Below are positions 52,540-63,617 of a stretch of 64,000 nt of DNA, one piece after another. The stretch is taken from NCBI RefSeq assembly GCF_031432975.1, contig NZ_CP133838.1, positions 4,340,001 through 4,404,000 on the forward strand, in the 5' to 3' direction. Position numbers and translations under genes: made by a program. The notes below the pieces were generated by a model. The model had not been told where the DNA came from. It searched no databases and was given only the letters and a program-made list of their open reading frames with translations. This DNA is from Buttiauxella selenatireducens. Its GTDB lineage: Bacteria; Pseudomonadota; Gammaproteobacteria; Enterobacterales; Enterobacteriaceae. Numbering within the stretch: position 1 is the stretch's first letter; the number at the start of each line of letters is the position of its first letter.

Positions 52540-52568
52540 TTGACACAGCAGGACAGATCAAGTACCAA
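52540..52568 (+). promoter_or_regulatory. Predicted leuLABCD promoter
   Basis: Perfect -35 TTGACA (52540-52545), a 17-bp spacer and a weak -10 TACCAA (52563-52568). The -35 lies 63 bp before the leuL ATG, matching the E. coli layout as I remember it. Confidence 0.6.
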
Positions 52569-52602
52569 TAAATGCATAACGAATTTACTTGGGACTTGAA
52601 AC

Positions 52603-52686
52603 ATGATTCGCACCATTCGCCTACTAGGTCTACTACTAAACGCAACTTCATTGCGCGGTAGACTGGTGGGCGAAATCAAGCGTTGA
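52603..52686 (+). CDS. leuL: leu operon leader peptide
   Basis: A 27-residue leader, [19 protein letters not shown] followed by RLVGEIKR, too short for usual ORF calling. Five of six codons at positions 7-12 are the rare leucine codon CTA (CTA CTA GGT CTA CTA CTA), the sensor of leucyl-tRNA supply. The middle and the motif SLRGR resemble E. coli LeuL (28 residues). An attenuator hairpin follows 15 bp after the stop. Confidence 0.92.
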   Translation: MIRTIRLLGLLLNATSLRGRLVGEIKR

Positions 52687-52701
52687 TTCAAGCCTCCAGA
52701 C

Positions 52702-52735
52702 AAAAAAACCCGCGCCACTGCGCGGGTTTTTTTTT
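52702..52735 (+). terminator. leu operon attenuator
   Basis: Stem ACCCGCGC / GCGCGGGT with loop CACT, flanked by A7 and T9. When leucine is ample the ribosome finishes leuL and this hairpin ends transcription before leuA. Confidence 0.93.
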
Positions 52736-52775
52736 GCTCGTAGCAACGGCCCCCAAGACAAGAAAGGACCACAAC

Positions 52776-55440
<2,665 letters not shown>

Positions 55441-55442
55441 TC

Positions 55443-56843
55443 ATGGCGAAGACGTTATATCAGAAATTGTACGATGCCCATGTCGTCTACGAAGCAGTGG
55501 ATGAAACTCCTCTGCTGTATATCGACCGTCATCTGGTGCATGAAGTCACCTCTCCGCAGGCGTTCGATGGCCTGCGCGCGCATAAGCGCCCGGTGCGTCA
55601 GCCAGGCAAAACATTTGCCACCATGGACCACAACGTTTCTACGCAGACCAAAGACATCAACGCCTCCGGCGAGATGGCCCGCATTCAAATGCAGGAATTA
55701 ATGAAAAACTGCAAAGAATTCGGCGTTGAGCTGTACGACCTGAACCACCCATTCCAGGGTATCGTCCACGTGATGGGCCCTGAGCAAGGCATAACTTTGC
55801 CGGGCATGACAATCGTTTGTGGCGATTCCCACACTGCAACCCATGGCGCATTTGGTGCACTGGCGTTTGGTATCGGGACTTCTGAAGTTGAACATGTTCT
55901 GGCGACGCAAACCCTGAAACAGGGCCGCGCCAAAACCATGAAAATTGAAGTCACAGGCCACGCAGCACCCGGTATCACGGCGAAAGATATTGTGCTGGCG
56001 ATCATCGGCAAAACCGGCAGCGCTGGCGGCACCGGGCATGTCGTGGAATTCTGCGGTAGCGCGATTCAGGCGCTGTCGATGGAAGGAAGAATGACGTTGT
56101 GCAACATGGCTATCGAAATGGGTGCTAAAGCCGGTATCGTTGCGCCAGACGACACAACCTTCAACTATGTGAAGGGCCGTCTGCACGCTCCGAAAGCTGC
56201 CGATTGGGACGATGCGGTTGCGTACTGGAAAACCTTCAGCACAGATGAAGGTGCAAAATTCGATACCGTTGTGACCCTGGATGCCGCAGATATCGCACCG
56301 CAAGTCACCTGGGGCACAAACCCAGGCCAGGTCATTTCGGTTACTGAAAACATCCCGAACCCTGAATCCTTCGCCGACCCGGTAGAACGTGCGTCTGCTG
56401 AAAAAGCGCTGGCGTACATGGGTTTGAAACCGGGGATCCCGCTGACCGAAGTGGCTATCGATAAAGTATTTATCGGCTCGTGTACTAACTCACGTATTGA
56501 AGATTTGCGTGCTGCGGCTGAAATCGCCAAAGGTCGTAAAGTCGCACCAGGCGTGCAGGCATTAGTCGTTCCAGGCTCTGGTCCGGTGAAAGCGCAGGCT
56601 GAAGCTGAAGGCCTGGATAAGATTTTCATTGAAGCGGGTTTTGAATGGCGCTTGCCTGGCTGCTCTATGTGCCTTGCGATGAACAACGATCGTCTGGAAC
56701 CAGGCGAGCGTTGCGCCTCCACCAGCAACCGTAACTTTGAAGGCCGTCAGGGCCGTGGTGGACGCACGCATCTGGTGAGCCCGGCAATGGCCGCTGCCGC
56801 TGCTGTATCCGGTCATTTTGCTGACATCCGCACGTTGAAATAA
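55443..56843 (+). CDS. leuC: 3-isopropylmalate dehydratase, large subunit
   Basis: Large subunit of the [4Fe-4S] isomerase of leucine synthesis. The protein has 466 residues, the same as E. coli. The cluster cysteines are in [11 protein letters not shown] and in [30 protein letters not shown] is the substrate region. It starts 2 bp after leuB. Confidence 0.98.
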   Translation: MAKTLYQKLYDAHVVYEAVDETPLLYIDRHLVHEVTSPQAFDGLRAHKRPVRQPGKTFATMDHNVSTQTKDINASGEMARIQMQELMKNCKEFGVELYDLNHPFQGIVHVMGPEQGITLPGMTIVCGDSHTATHGAFGALAFGIGTSEVEHVLATQTLKQGRAKTMKIEVTGHAAPGITAKDIVLAIIGKTGSAGGTGHVVEFCGSAIQALSMEGRMTLCNMAIEMGAKAGIVAPDDTTFNYVKGRLHAPKAADWDDAVAYWKTFSTDEGAKFDTVVTLDAADIAPQVTWGTNPGQVISVTENIPNPESFADPVERASAEKALAYMGLKPGIPLTEVAIDKVFIGSCTNSRIEDLRAAAEIAKGRKVAPGVQALVVPGSGPVKAQAEAEGLDKIFIEAGFEWRLPGCSMCLAMNNDRLEPGERCASTSNRNFEGRQGRGGRTHLVSPAMAAAAAVSGHFADIRTLK

Positions 56844-56854
56844 GGGAAAACACC

Positions 56855-57460
56855 ATGGCAGAGAAATTTATCCAACATACCGGCCTGGTCGTTCCGCTGG
56901 ATGCCGCAAACGTTGATACCGACGCAATCATTCCTAAGCAGTTTTTGCAGAAGGTGACGCGCACCGGTTTTGGCGCACATTTGTTTAATGACTGGCGTTT
57001 TCTGGACGATGCAGGCCAAAAGCCAAATCCAGAATTTGTGCTGAACTTCCCGGAGTTTAAAGGTGCTTCTATTTTGCTGGCACGTGAAAACTTTGGCTGT
57101 GGATCTTCACGCGAACACGCACCGTGGGCGTTAACCGATTACGGTTTTAAAGTGGTTATCGCACCAAGTTTTGCAGATATCTTCTACGGCAACTCATTCA
57201 ACAACCAGCTGCTGCCGGTGACGTTGAGCGAAGAAGAAGTGGATGAACTGTTCAAACTGGTCGCGGCAAATCCGGGGATTACGTTCGTTGTCGACCTGGA
57301 AGCGCAAACGGTGAAAGCGGGCGAGAAAAACTACACGTTTAACATCGATACCTTCCGCCGCCACTGCATGTTGGAAGGGCTGGATAGCATCGGCTTGACG
57401 CTGCAACACGAAGGTTCAATTTCTGCTTACGAGCAGAAACAACCGGTGTTTATGCGCTAA
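56855..57460 (+). CDS. leuD: 3-isopropylmalate dehydratase, small subunit
   Basis: Swivel subunit that pairs with LeuC. The protein has 201 residues, the same as E. coli. Motifs: [12 protein letters not shown] and [14 protein letters not shown]. It is the last leu gene. Only 17 bp separate its stop from the ERIC element, and the gene beyond is yggN rather than the setA/sgrR neighbourhood found in E. coli. Confidence 0.98.
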   Translation: MAEKFIQHTGLVVPLDAANVDTDAIIPKQFLQKVTRTGFGAHLFNDWRFLDDAGQKPNPEFVLNFPEFKGASILLARENFGCGSSREHAPWALTDYGFKVVIAPSFADIFYGNSFNNQLLPVTLSEEEVDELFKLVAANPGITFVVDLEAQTVKAGEKNYTFNIDTFRRHCMLEGLDSIGLTLQHEGSISAYEQKQPVFMR

Positions 57461-57477
57461 TTATTATGGCGGGCCAA

Positions 57478-57600
57478 TACCCCAAATAATTCGAGTTGTG
57501 GGTAGGCGGCAAGCTGGCGAATCCCCAGGAGCTTACTAAAGTAAGTGACTGGGGTGAGCCAGAGCAGCCAACACCCCCACAGCTCGAAGTATGAAGGGTA
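57478..57600. repeat. ERIC (intergenic repeat unit), copy 2, at a synteny break
   Basis: A 123-bp element with inverted ends (TACCC...GGGTA) and inner arms AATTCGAGTTG / CAGCTCGAAGTAT. The core contains AATCCCCAGGAGCTTAC and AAGTAAGTGACTGGGGTGAG, which match the classical ERIC1R and ERIC2 primer sites almost fully. It ends one base before the yggN stop codon and separates converging leuD and yggN. The whole element can fold into one long hairpin in RNA and may serve as their terminator. Confidence 0.95.
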
Positions 57601-57601
57601 A

Positions 57602-58318
57602 TTATTTTAACGTTTCAACCAAGCCTTTGCGCTGCCCTTCCAGCGTCACCACTTTGCTGCATACATCGCGGCCAAACTGCTCGAAATCTTGTTCCTGATT
57701 CTTCCACTCTTTTTGGATAGCTGTCTGTAACCCACCGAGGCTACCCAACACGCCTTGCAACGGATTGCCACCACCTTTCAGAACGGCTTTAGCACCCATT
57801 TCATTGATGCTGTCCTGCAAGATGCCACCCATTGCCTGATTCACCAGTTGTTGTCCATCGGCACGAACCTGATCAATCGCTTTATAGTGGAACGTTAAGC
57901 CATCCTGACGCGTTTCAATAATGCGGCTCATTTGCTCTTTAAGCTGCGCGTCGAGTTTAGTCAGACGGCCACGCATATTGCTGCTCTCACCGACTTCCTG
58001 AGCGATGATTTTATCCAGCGCGATACGGCCTTTTTCCACGCGAGTCAGCGCGCCGTTGTTGATCCACGGCAGGTCAGTGCGCAACGCTTGCTGATAACTC
58101 ACCGCCAACTGGCGCTGCGTTGCGTTTAAAGTATGTGGCTTACCGTTAAATTGCAGGCTGCCATCCGGGGCAATAACCAGATTGCCATTCTCACCCACAA
58201 CCTGAACGGACTGCGGGTTAATAACTACGTCATCGCGAGGCGTGACGCTGCATTTATAGTCGGCCTGCGCCTGCATCGCGGTTAGCAACAGAACGCCCAT
58301 CAGTGCCTTACGAATCAT
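57602..58318 (-). CDS. yggN: YggN, DUF2884 family periplasmic protein
   Basis: Protein of 238 residues (E. coli YggN about 239), function unknown. It has a signal peptide (MIRKALMGVLLLTAMQAQA, cleavage before DYKCS) and a mature domain with a cysteine near each end. ATG 58318 has AGGAG 6 bp upstream; the open frame up to 58351 would cross the yggL terminator. It follows yggL as in E. coli. I recall the family as DUF2884, but did not search. Confidence 0.92.
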   Translation of the reverse strand: MIRKALMGVLLLTAMQAQADYKCSVTPRDDVVINPQSVQVVGENGNLVIAPDGSLQFNGKPHTLNATQRQLAVSYQQALRTDLPWINNGALTRVEKGRIALDKIIAQEVGESSNMRGRLTKLDAQLKEQMSRIIETRQDGLTFHYKAIDQVRADGQQLVNQAMGGILQDSINEMGAKAVLKGGGNPLQGVLGSLGGLQTAIQKEWKNQEQDFEQFGRDVCSKVVTLEGQRKGLVETLK

Positions 58319-58331
58319 AGCTACTCCTGAT

Positions 58332-58356
58332 AAAAAAAGGCCGGTTTTCACCGGCC
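58332..58356 (-). terminator. trmB-yggL terminator
   Basis: Stem GGCCGGT / ACCGGCC with loop GAAA on the minus strand, followed by TTTTTTT. Confidence 0.9.
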
Positions 58357-58373
58357 TGTTTATGCTTTAAAAA

Positions 58374-58700
58374 TCAATCCCACCAAACATCAAACAGATC
58401 GCTGGTGCGAATGTCTTCAGCTTTGTGTTCTTCGAGCCATTTGCGCACCAGAGCCTGATGCTCCTCGGTGCATTTACCGATTTCCTGCAGACAGATTAAG
58501 CCTTCCCAGGAGAGGTGGCCGCCGCCATCAAAAGCCAGACCGTTTTTATCGATAACATCGTCAATAAATGCATCAACAATTTTATCAATTTGTTCTTCGG
58601 AGGTGCCTTCCGGGAAACGCCATGCAACAGAGAACCCCAACTCCTGGAATTCGTCGATGTGCATTTTCTTACGCAAACGACGGCTACGATTTTTTGCCAT
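58374..58700 (-). CDS. yggL: YggL, DUF469 family protein
   Basis: Conserved protein of 108 residues, the same as E. coli. It begins with a basic stretch ([18 protein letters not shown]) and ends SDLFDVWWD. A link to the 50S ribosomal subunit has been proposed for the family. ATG 58700 overlaps the trmB stop by one base (TAATG); the longer frame lies inside trmB. Confidence 0.95.
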   Translation of the reverse strand: MAKNRSRRLRKKMHIDEFQELGFSVAWRFPEGTSEEQIDKIVDAFIDDVIDKNGLAFDGGGHLSWEGLICLQEIGKCTEEHQALVRKWLEEHKAEDIRTSDLFDVWWD

Positions 58701-59419
58701 TACTTTATCCTCTCGAACATTAAGTCCCATACGCCGTGACCAAGACGATGGCCACGTTGTTCAAATTTGGTCACCGGACGTGAATCCGGGCGCGGTACGT
58801 AGTCGTTACTCTGCGACTGGTTTTGATAACCGTCGATAGAGGACATCACTTCGAGCATGTGTTCCGCATAAGGTTCCCAGTCGGTTGCCATATGGAACAC
58901 ACCACCCAGTTTCAATTTGCTTTTCACCAACTCGGCAAACGGCACTTGAACGATACGGCGTTTATTATGACGTGCTTTGTGCCATGGATCAGGGAAAAAG
59001 AGCTGAACCATAGATAAAGAATTGTCAGGAATCATTTTTTGCAACACTTCTACTGCGTCGTGACACATCACACGCAGGTTCTCAACGCCCTCTTCATGGG
59101 CTGTCGCGAGACAAGCCCCGACACCTGGCGAGTGTACTTCAATACCCAAAAAATTCTGCTGTGGATTTGCCTGTGCCATTGCGACAAGCGACGTCCCCAT
59201 GCCAAAACCAATTTCCAGCGTTACTGGCGCTTCGCGACCAAATAGTGCTGCAAAATCAACAGGTGCGGTTTCATATTCAACGCCCATCACCGGCCAATAG
59301 TTTTCCAGTGCGAACTCTTGACCTTTAGTCAGGCGGCCCTGGCGGCGCACAAAACTACGAATCCGGCGCATTGCGCGGCCTTCTTCATTAAATTCCGGTG
59401 AGATGACGTCATTTTTCAT
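58700..59419 (-). CDS. trmB: tRNA (guanine-N7-)-methyltransferase
   Basis: SAM-dependent m7G46 methylation of tRNA. The protein has 239 residues, the same as E. coli. Motifs: [15 protein letters not shown] (SAM), [13 protein letters not shown] and [15 protein letters not shown], plus the C-terminal TKFEQRG. Start 59419 ([10 protein letters not shown]) follows the family; the frame is open to 59458. Divergent from mutY across about 150 bp. Confidence 0.97.
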   Translation of the reverse strand: MKNDVISPEFNEEGRAMRRIRSFVRRQGRLTKGQEFALENYWPVMGVEYETAPVDFAALFGREAPVTLEIGFGMGTSLVAMAQANPQQNFLGIEVHSPGVGACLATAHEEGVENLRVMCHDAVEVLQKMIPDNSLSMVQLFFPDPWHKARHNKRRIVQVPFAELVKSKLKLGGVFHMATDWEPYAEHMLEVMSSIDGYQNQSQSNDYVPRPDSRPVTKFEQRGHRLGHGVWDLMFERIK

Positions 59420-59571
59420 GGTGTTCAGGCTTTGAGTTAGTGTTCGGGAAACGGGCATTATCCAAAGTTAATGATGAGAAGCAAGCACCAGAAAGTTCCG
59501 GTTTACAGCACGGAGCCGTCTGTGCTGGAATCAGCCCCCTAAATCACACATTTATCGGATGCTGGGCAACA

Positions 59572-60657
59572 ATGATACAAGCGCCGCAATTCGCCAACCA
59601 GGTTCTTGACTGGTATCAAAAATACGGGCGCAAAACCCTGCCATGGCAACTCGAAAAAACGCCTTATAAAGTATGGCTGTCTGAGGTGATGTTGCAACAA
59701 ACGCAAGTTGCCACCGTCATTCCTTACTTTGAGCGCTTTATGGAGCGCTTCCCAACGGTAACCGATCTTGCCAACGCTCCACTGGATGAAGTTCTGCATT
59801 TGTGGACCGGCCTTGGCTATTACGCGCGTGCCAGAAACCTGCACAAAGCTGCGCAAATGGTGGCAAACCAGCACCACGGCGTGTTCCCGGAAACCTTTGA
59901 AGAAGTGGCCGCACTTCCCGGCGTTGGGCGTTCTACCGCAGGCGCCATTCTTTCACTTTCACTCGGCAAACATTTCCCTATTTTGGATGGTAACGTCAAA
60001 CGCGTGCTCGCACGTTGTTACGCAGTCTCTGGCTGGCCGGGCAAAAAAGACGTAGAGAAGAAGCTGTGGGATATAGCCGAACAAGTCACGCCAGCGCAAG
60101 GTGTTAGCCAATTTAACCAGGCGATGATGGATCTGGGCGCGATGGTTTGCACCCGCTCGAAACCGAAATGCGAACTGTGCCCGGTGAATAATATTTGTCT
60201 GGCGTATGCCAATAATAGCTGGGCTAACTATCCAGGAAAAAAACCGAAGGTGACAATACCGGAGCGTACTGGCTATTTCCTGATGATGCAGCATCAGCAA
60301 AGTATTTTGCTATCCCAGCGCCCTGCTGTGGGTCTTTGGGGCGGTTTGTATTGCTTCCCACAGTTCGAAACCGAAGCAGAGTTACGCGACTGGCTAGCAC
60401 AACGCCAAATCCCTGCGGAAAATCTCACGCAATTAACCGCCTTCCGCCATACATTCAGCCACTTCCATTTGGATATTGTTCCAATGTGGCTCCCGGTGCT
60501 TTCGTTTAGCGGGTGCATGGATGAAGGAACCGCTCTCTGGTATAACTTAGCGCAGCCTCCGTCCGTAGGACTGGCCGCTCCGGTAGAGCGTTTATTACAG
60601 CAATTACACGCCGATCCGGTGGTACTAAAACCCGCCCGCATCGTTGAAGAGGAATAA
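59572..60657 (+). CDS. mutY: Adenine DNA glycosylase
   Basis: Base-excision repair enzyme that removes A mispaired with 8-oxoG. The protein has 361 residues (E. coli 350). Catalytic E38 is in [11 protein letters not shown], the HhH motif is [12 protein letters not shown] with catalytic Asp in [11 protein letters not shown] (about 139), the [4Fe-4S] motif is [17 protein letters not shown] and the C-terminal Nudix-like domain recognises 8-oxoG. The C-terminus is about 11 residues longer, ending [16 protein letters not shown] 59572 is chosen by the family N-terminus; its Shine-Dalgarno is weak. Confidence 0.97.
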   Translation: MIQAPQFANQVLDWYQKYGRKTLPWQLEKTPYKVWLSEVMLQQTQVATVIPYFERFMERFPTVTDLANAPLDEVLHLWTGLGYYARARNLHKAAQMVANQHHGVFPETFEEVAALPGVGRSTAGAILSLSLGKHFPILDGNVKRVLARCYAVSGWPGKKDVEKKLWDIAEQVTPAQGVSQFNQAMMDLGAMVCTRSKPKCELCPVNNICLAYANNSWANYPGKKPKVTIPERTGYFLMMQHQQSILLSQRPAVGLWGGLYCFPQFETEAELRDWLAQRQIPAENLTQLTAFRHTFSHFHLDIVPMWLPVLSFSGCMDEGTALWYNLAQPPSVGLAAPVERLLQQLHADPVVLKPARIVEEE

Positions 60658-60659
60658 TG

Positions 60660-60932
60660 ATGAGCAGAACTATTTTTTGTACTTACCTGCAACGTGACGC
60701 AGAAGGCCAGGATTTCCAACTTTATCCGGGCGAACTGGGCAAACGTATTTATAACGAGATCTCTAAAGAAGCGTGGGCGTTGTGGCAAACCAAACAAACC
60801 ATGCTGATTAACGAACGTAAAATGAGCATGATGAATCCTGAGCACCGCAAAGAGCTGGAAGCTGAAATGGTCAACTTCCTGTTCGAAGGCAAAGAAGTCC
60901 ATATCGAAGGCTACACGCCGCCAGAAAAATAA
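60660..60932 (+). CDS. yggX: Fe(II) trafficking / oxidative protection protein YggX
   Basis: Small protein of 90 residues, part of iron handling and protection of Fe-S clusters from oxidants. It begins [10 protein letters not shown] with the conserved C7. Two in-frame ATGs occur (60657, 60660); the second gives better spacing from GAGGA and matches E. coli. It follows mutY directly, so the two repair/oxidation genes are co-transcribed. Confidence 0.96.
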   Translation: MSRTIFCTYLQRDAEGQDFQLYPGELGKRIYNEISKEAWALWQTKQTMLINERKMSMMNPEHRKELEAEMVNFLFEGKEVHIEGYTPPEK

Positions 60933-60938
60933 AAATAC

Positions 60939-60958
60939 AGGGGCCTTCGGCCCTTTTG
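60939..60958 (+). terminator. yggX hairpin
   Basis: Stem AGGGGCC / GGCCCTT with a short TTC loop, followed by TT. Short but GC-rich. Confidence 0.6.
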
Positions 60959-60992
60959 CACAACACATCAAGCACAACTCATACACGGAACG

Positions 60993-62069
60993 ATGAAAAA
61001 ATTTCTCGCGCTAGCTCTGGTTGTCCCCTTGCTCATTTCATGTTCGAGCAAAAAAGACGATGCCTATAACGAGGCTTTTGTTAAGGACACCAATGGTTTC
61101 GATATTTTGATGGGGCAATTTGCTCATAACATCGAAAATATTTGGGGCATAAAGGAAGTGTTGATTGCGGGTCCTAAAGACTACGTGAAATATACCGACC
61201 AATACCTGACCCGTAGCCATATCAACTTTGACGAAGGTACGATTACCATCGAAACCATTGCCGGCACTGAACCTGCCGCGCACTTACGTCAGGCAATTAT
61301 CAACACCTTACTGATGGGTGACGATCCAGGCTCTATCGATCTTTATTCTGATGCCAACGATGTGGTTATCTCCAAAGAACCGTTCCTGTATGGTCAGGTT
61401 GTGGATAACACCGGCCAACCCATTCGCTGGGAAGGGCGTGCGTCAAAATTTGCTGATTACCTGCTGCAAACACGCATGAAAAGCCGCAGTACCGGGCTGA
61501 AAATTGTTTATAGCGTGACCATCAATCTGGTACCAAACCACCTTGATAAACGTGCGCATAAATACCTTGGCATGGTGCGCAAAGCATCGAAGAAATATGG
61601 CGTCGATGAATCCCTGATTCTGGCTATCATGCAAACCGAATCGAGCTTTAACCCGTATGCAGTGAGCCACGCTGATGCACTGGGTCTGATGCAGGTTGTA
61701 CAGCACAGCGCAGGGGTTGATGTCTTTAAATCGCAAGGTAAATGGGGCAAACCGAGCCGCAGCTTCTTGTTTGATCCTGAAAGCAATATCGATACCGGTA
61801 CGGCTTATCTGGCAATTCTACAAGAGAGCTATTTGGGCGGAATTGATAACCCAACCTCACGCCGCTATGCAGTGATCACCGCGTATAACGGTGGTGCGGG
61901 CAGTGTGCTGCGCGTGTTCAACAACGATAAGAACCGCGCCTTCAGTATTATCAACAGCATGACGCCAGGTGATGTGTATCAGGTACTGACAACACGCCAT
62001 CCTTCAGCGGAATCACGTCATTATCTGTACAAAGTGAATACTGCACAGAAGAGCTATCGTCGCCGTTAA
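60993..62069 (+). CDS. mltC: Membrane-bound lytic murein transglycosylase C
   Basis: Outer-membrane lipoprotein that cleaves murein to 1,6-anhydromuropeptides. The protein has 358 residues (E. coli 359). The lipobox is LISC with acylated C17; the N-terminal domain is DUF3393-like and the C-terminal part is an SLT domain with catalytic Glu in [13 protein letters not shown] and motifs GLMQV and AYNGG. Its products enter the recycling path served by ampD elsewhere in this window. Confidence 0.97.
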   Translation: MKKFLALALVVPLLISCSSKKDDAYNEAFVKDTNGFDILMGQFAHNIENIWGIKEVLIAGPKDYVKYTDQYLTRSHINFDEGTITIETIAGTEPAAHLRQAIINTLLMGDDPGSIDLYSDANDVVISKEPFLYGQVVDNTGQPIRWEGRASKFADYLLQTRMKSRSTGLKIVYSVTINLVPNHLDKRAHKYLGMVRKASKKYGVDESLILAIMQTESSFNPYAVSHADALGLMQVVQHSAGVDVFKSQGKWGKPSRSFLFDPESNIDTGTAYLAILQESYLGGIDNPTSRRYAVITAYNGGAGSVLRVFNNDKNRAFSIINSMTPGDVYQVLTTRHPSAESRHYLYKVNTAQKSYRRR

Positions 62070-62080
62070 CACTCTGCTTG

Positions 62081-62120
62081 TTGTATCTCCTGCCACTCTT
62101 TTTGACGGCGGGAGATACAA
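62081..62120. terminator. 14-bp hairpin downstream of mltC
   Basis: Arms TTGTATCTCCTGCC (62081-62094) and GGCGGGAGATACAA (62107-62120) pair with one G.U and a 12-nt loop. No U-run follows, so it may be an mRNA 3' stabiliser or a Rho-linked end rather than an intrinsic terminator. Confidence 0.55.
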
Positions 62121-62275
62121 CCCCCTTCTGATTTCCACGTTTCAACACCCAAAAATGCAGCCCAGGTCACTATTTTCGAATGTAACCTGAAGATGTTTTC
62201 ATTTATTTGCTGAATGTACCAAAAATTACCCCGCAGCACTGCTAATGTTACGATTACAACATATCGAAAGGGATA

Positions 62276-62291
62276 TGTTAGAAATGCAACA
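62276..62291 (+). promoter_or_regulatory. Candidate DeoR/CytR site upstream of nupG
   Basis: TGTTAGAAATGCAACA matches 13 of 16 bases of the DeoR palindrome TGTTAGAATTCTAACA and also contains AATGCAAC, the CytR half-site. Both regulators control nupG in E. coli. It lies about 30 bp before the ATG. Confidence 0.5.
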
Positions 62292-62321
62292 TCCGATATT
62301 AAATCCTGTGAGGTAATTTAC

Positions 62322-63575
62322 ATGAACCTTAAGCTGCAGCTTAAAGTACTTTCGTTTCTGCAGTTCTGCTTGTGGGGAAGCTGGCTGACTACGCTCGGCT
62401 CATATATGTTCGTCACCCTCAAGTTCGATGGTGCAGCCATCGGCGCGGTATACAGTTCATTGGGTATTGCTGCGGTATTTATGCCGACGCTGCTTGGGAT
62501 TATTGCGGACAAATGGATCAGTGCGCGCTGGCTCTACGCGGCCTGTCATCTGGTAGGCGCCATCACATTGTATTTCGCAGCCCAGGTTACCTCACCAAGT
62601 GCGATGTTTATTGTGATCCTGCTTAACTCGCTCGCCTACATGCCAACGCTTGGACTGGTTAACACGATTTCTTACTATCGCCTGCAATCCGCAGGAATGA
62701 ATATCGTCACCGACTTCCCGCCAATTCGTATTTGGGGAACAATCGGCTTCATCTTCGCCATGTGGGGCGTAAGCTTCTCCGGCTTTGAACTCAGCCACAT
62801 GCAGCTTTATATCGGTGCAACACTGTCAGTCGTGTTAGCGCTTTTCACCCTGACACTGCCACATATTCCAGTCGCCAATGCACAAAAAAATCAGAGCTGG
62901 AGCTCAATGTTAGGACTGGATGCGTTCGCACTGTTCAAAAACAAGCGCATGGCAATTTTCTTCATTTTTTCCATGCTGTTAGGCGCAGAACTGCAAATTA
63001 CCAATATGTTTGGTAATACCTTCCTTCACAGCTTTGATCAGAACCCATTGTTCGCCAGCAGCTTTATTGTCGAACATGCGTCAGTGCTGATGTCTATTTC
63101 GCAGATTTCTGAAACCGTATTTATCCTGACGATTCCGTTCTTCCTGATTCGTTACGGCATCAAAAACGTGATGCTTATCAGTATCGTTGCGTGGATGCTG
63201 CGCTTCGGATTGTTTGCCTTTGGCGACCCAACACCAATGGGCACCATGCTGCTGGTCTTGTCGATGATCGTCTACGGATGTGCCTTCGACTTCTTCAACA
63301 TCTCCGGTTCTGTGTTCGTGGAACAAGAGGTGAAACCAGAGATTCGTGCCAGTGCTCAGGGCATGTTCCTGATGATGACCAACGGGTTTGGTTGCATCCT
63401 GGGTGGGATTGTCAGCGGGAAAGTGGTGGAGAACTACACGACGGCGGGAGTCACCGACTGGCAGAGCGTATGGCTAATTTTCGCCGGTTATTCACTGGTT
63501 CTGGCCTTCGCCTTTGTCGCACTCTTCAAATATAAACACGTCAGAACACCAACGGCAGCCCAGCCAGCGGCCTGA
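62322..63575 (+). CDS. nupG: Nucleoside:proton symporter NupG
   Basis: Inner-membrane high-affinity nucleoside permease of the MFS NHS family. The protein has 417 residues (E. coli 418) and about 12 transmembrane segments. It begins MNLKLQLKVLSFLQFCLWGSW and keeps the motif FPPIRIWGTIGFI. ATG 62322 has GAGGT upstream; the open frame back to 62214 crosses the regulatory region and is not used. Confidence 0.96.
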   Translation: MNLKLQLKVLSFLQFCLWGSWLTTLGSYMFVTLKFDGAAIGAVYSSLGIAAVFMPTLLGIIADKWISARWLYAACHLVGAITLYFAAQVTSPSAMFIVILLNSLAYMPTLGLVNTISYYRLQSAGMNIVTDFPPIRIWGTIGFIFAMWGVSFSGFELSHMQLYIGATLSVVLALFTLTLPHIPVANAQKNQSWSSMLGLDAFALFKNKRMAIFFIFSMLLGAELQITNMFGNTFLHSFDQNPLFASSFIVEHASVLMSISQISETVFILTIPFFLIRYGIKNVMLISIVAWMLRFGLFAFGDPTPMGTMLLVLSMIVYGCAFDFFNISGSVFVEQEVKPEIRASAQGMFLMMTNGFGCILGGIVSGKVVENYTTAGVTDWQSVWLIFAGYSLVLAFAFVALFKYKHVRTPTAAQPAA

Positions 63576-63580
63576 TAGAT

Positions 63581-63617
63581 AATGTTCCCCGTGTCACCAG
63601 GCATGGGGAACATTTTA
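63581..63617. terminator. Convergent terminator between nupG and speC
   Basis: Stem AATGTTCCCC / GGGGAACATT (63581-63590 with 63605-63614), followed by TTA on the plus strand and flanked by AT on the minus side. Confidence 0.75.

Noticed and set aside
59440-59571. Longer mutY start
   Set aside because: Extra 44 residues are unlike MutY and would overlap the trmB promoter and start; ATG 59572 matches the family.
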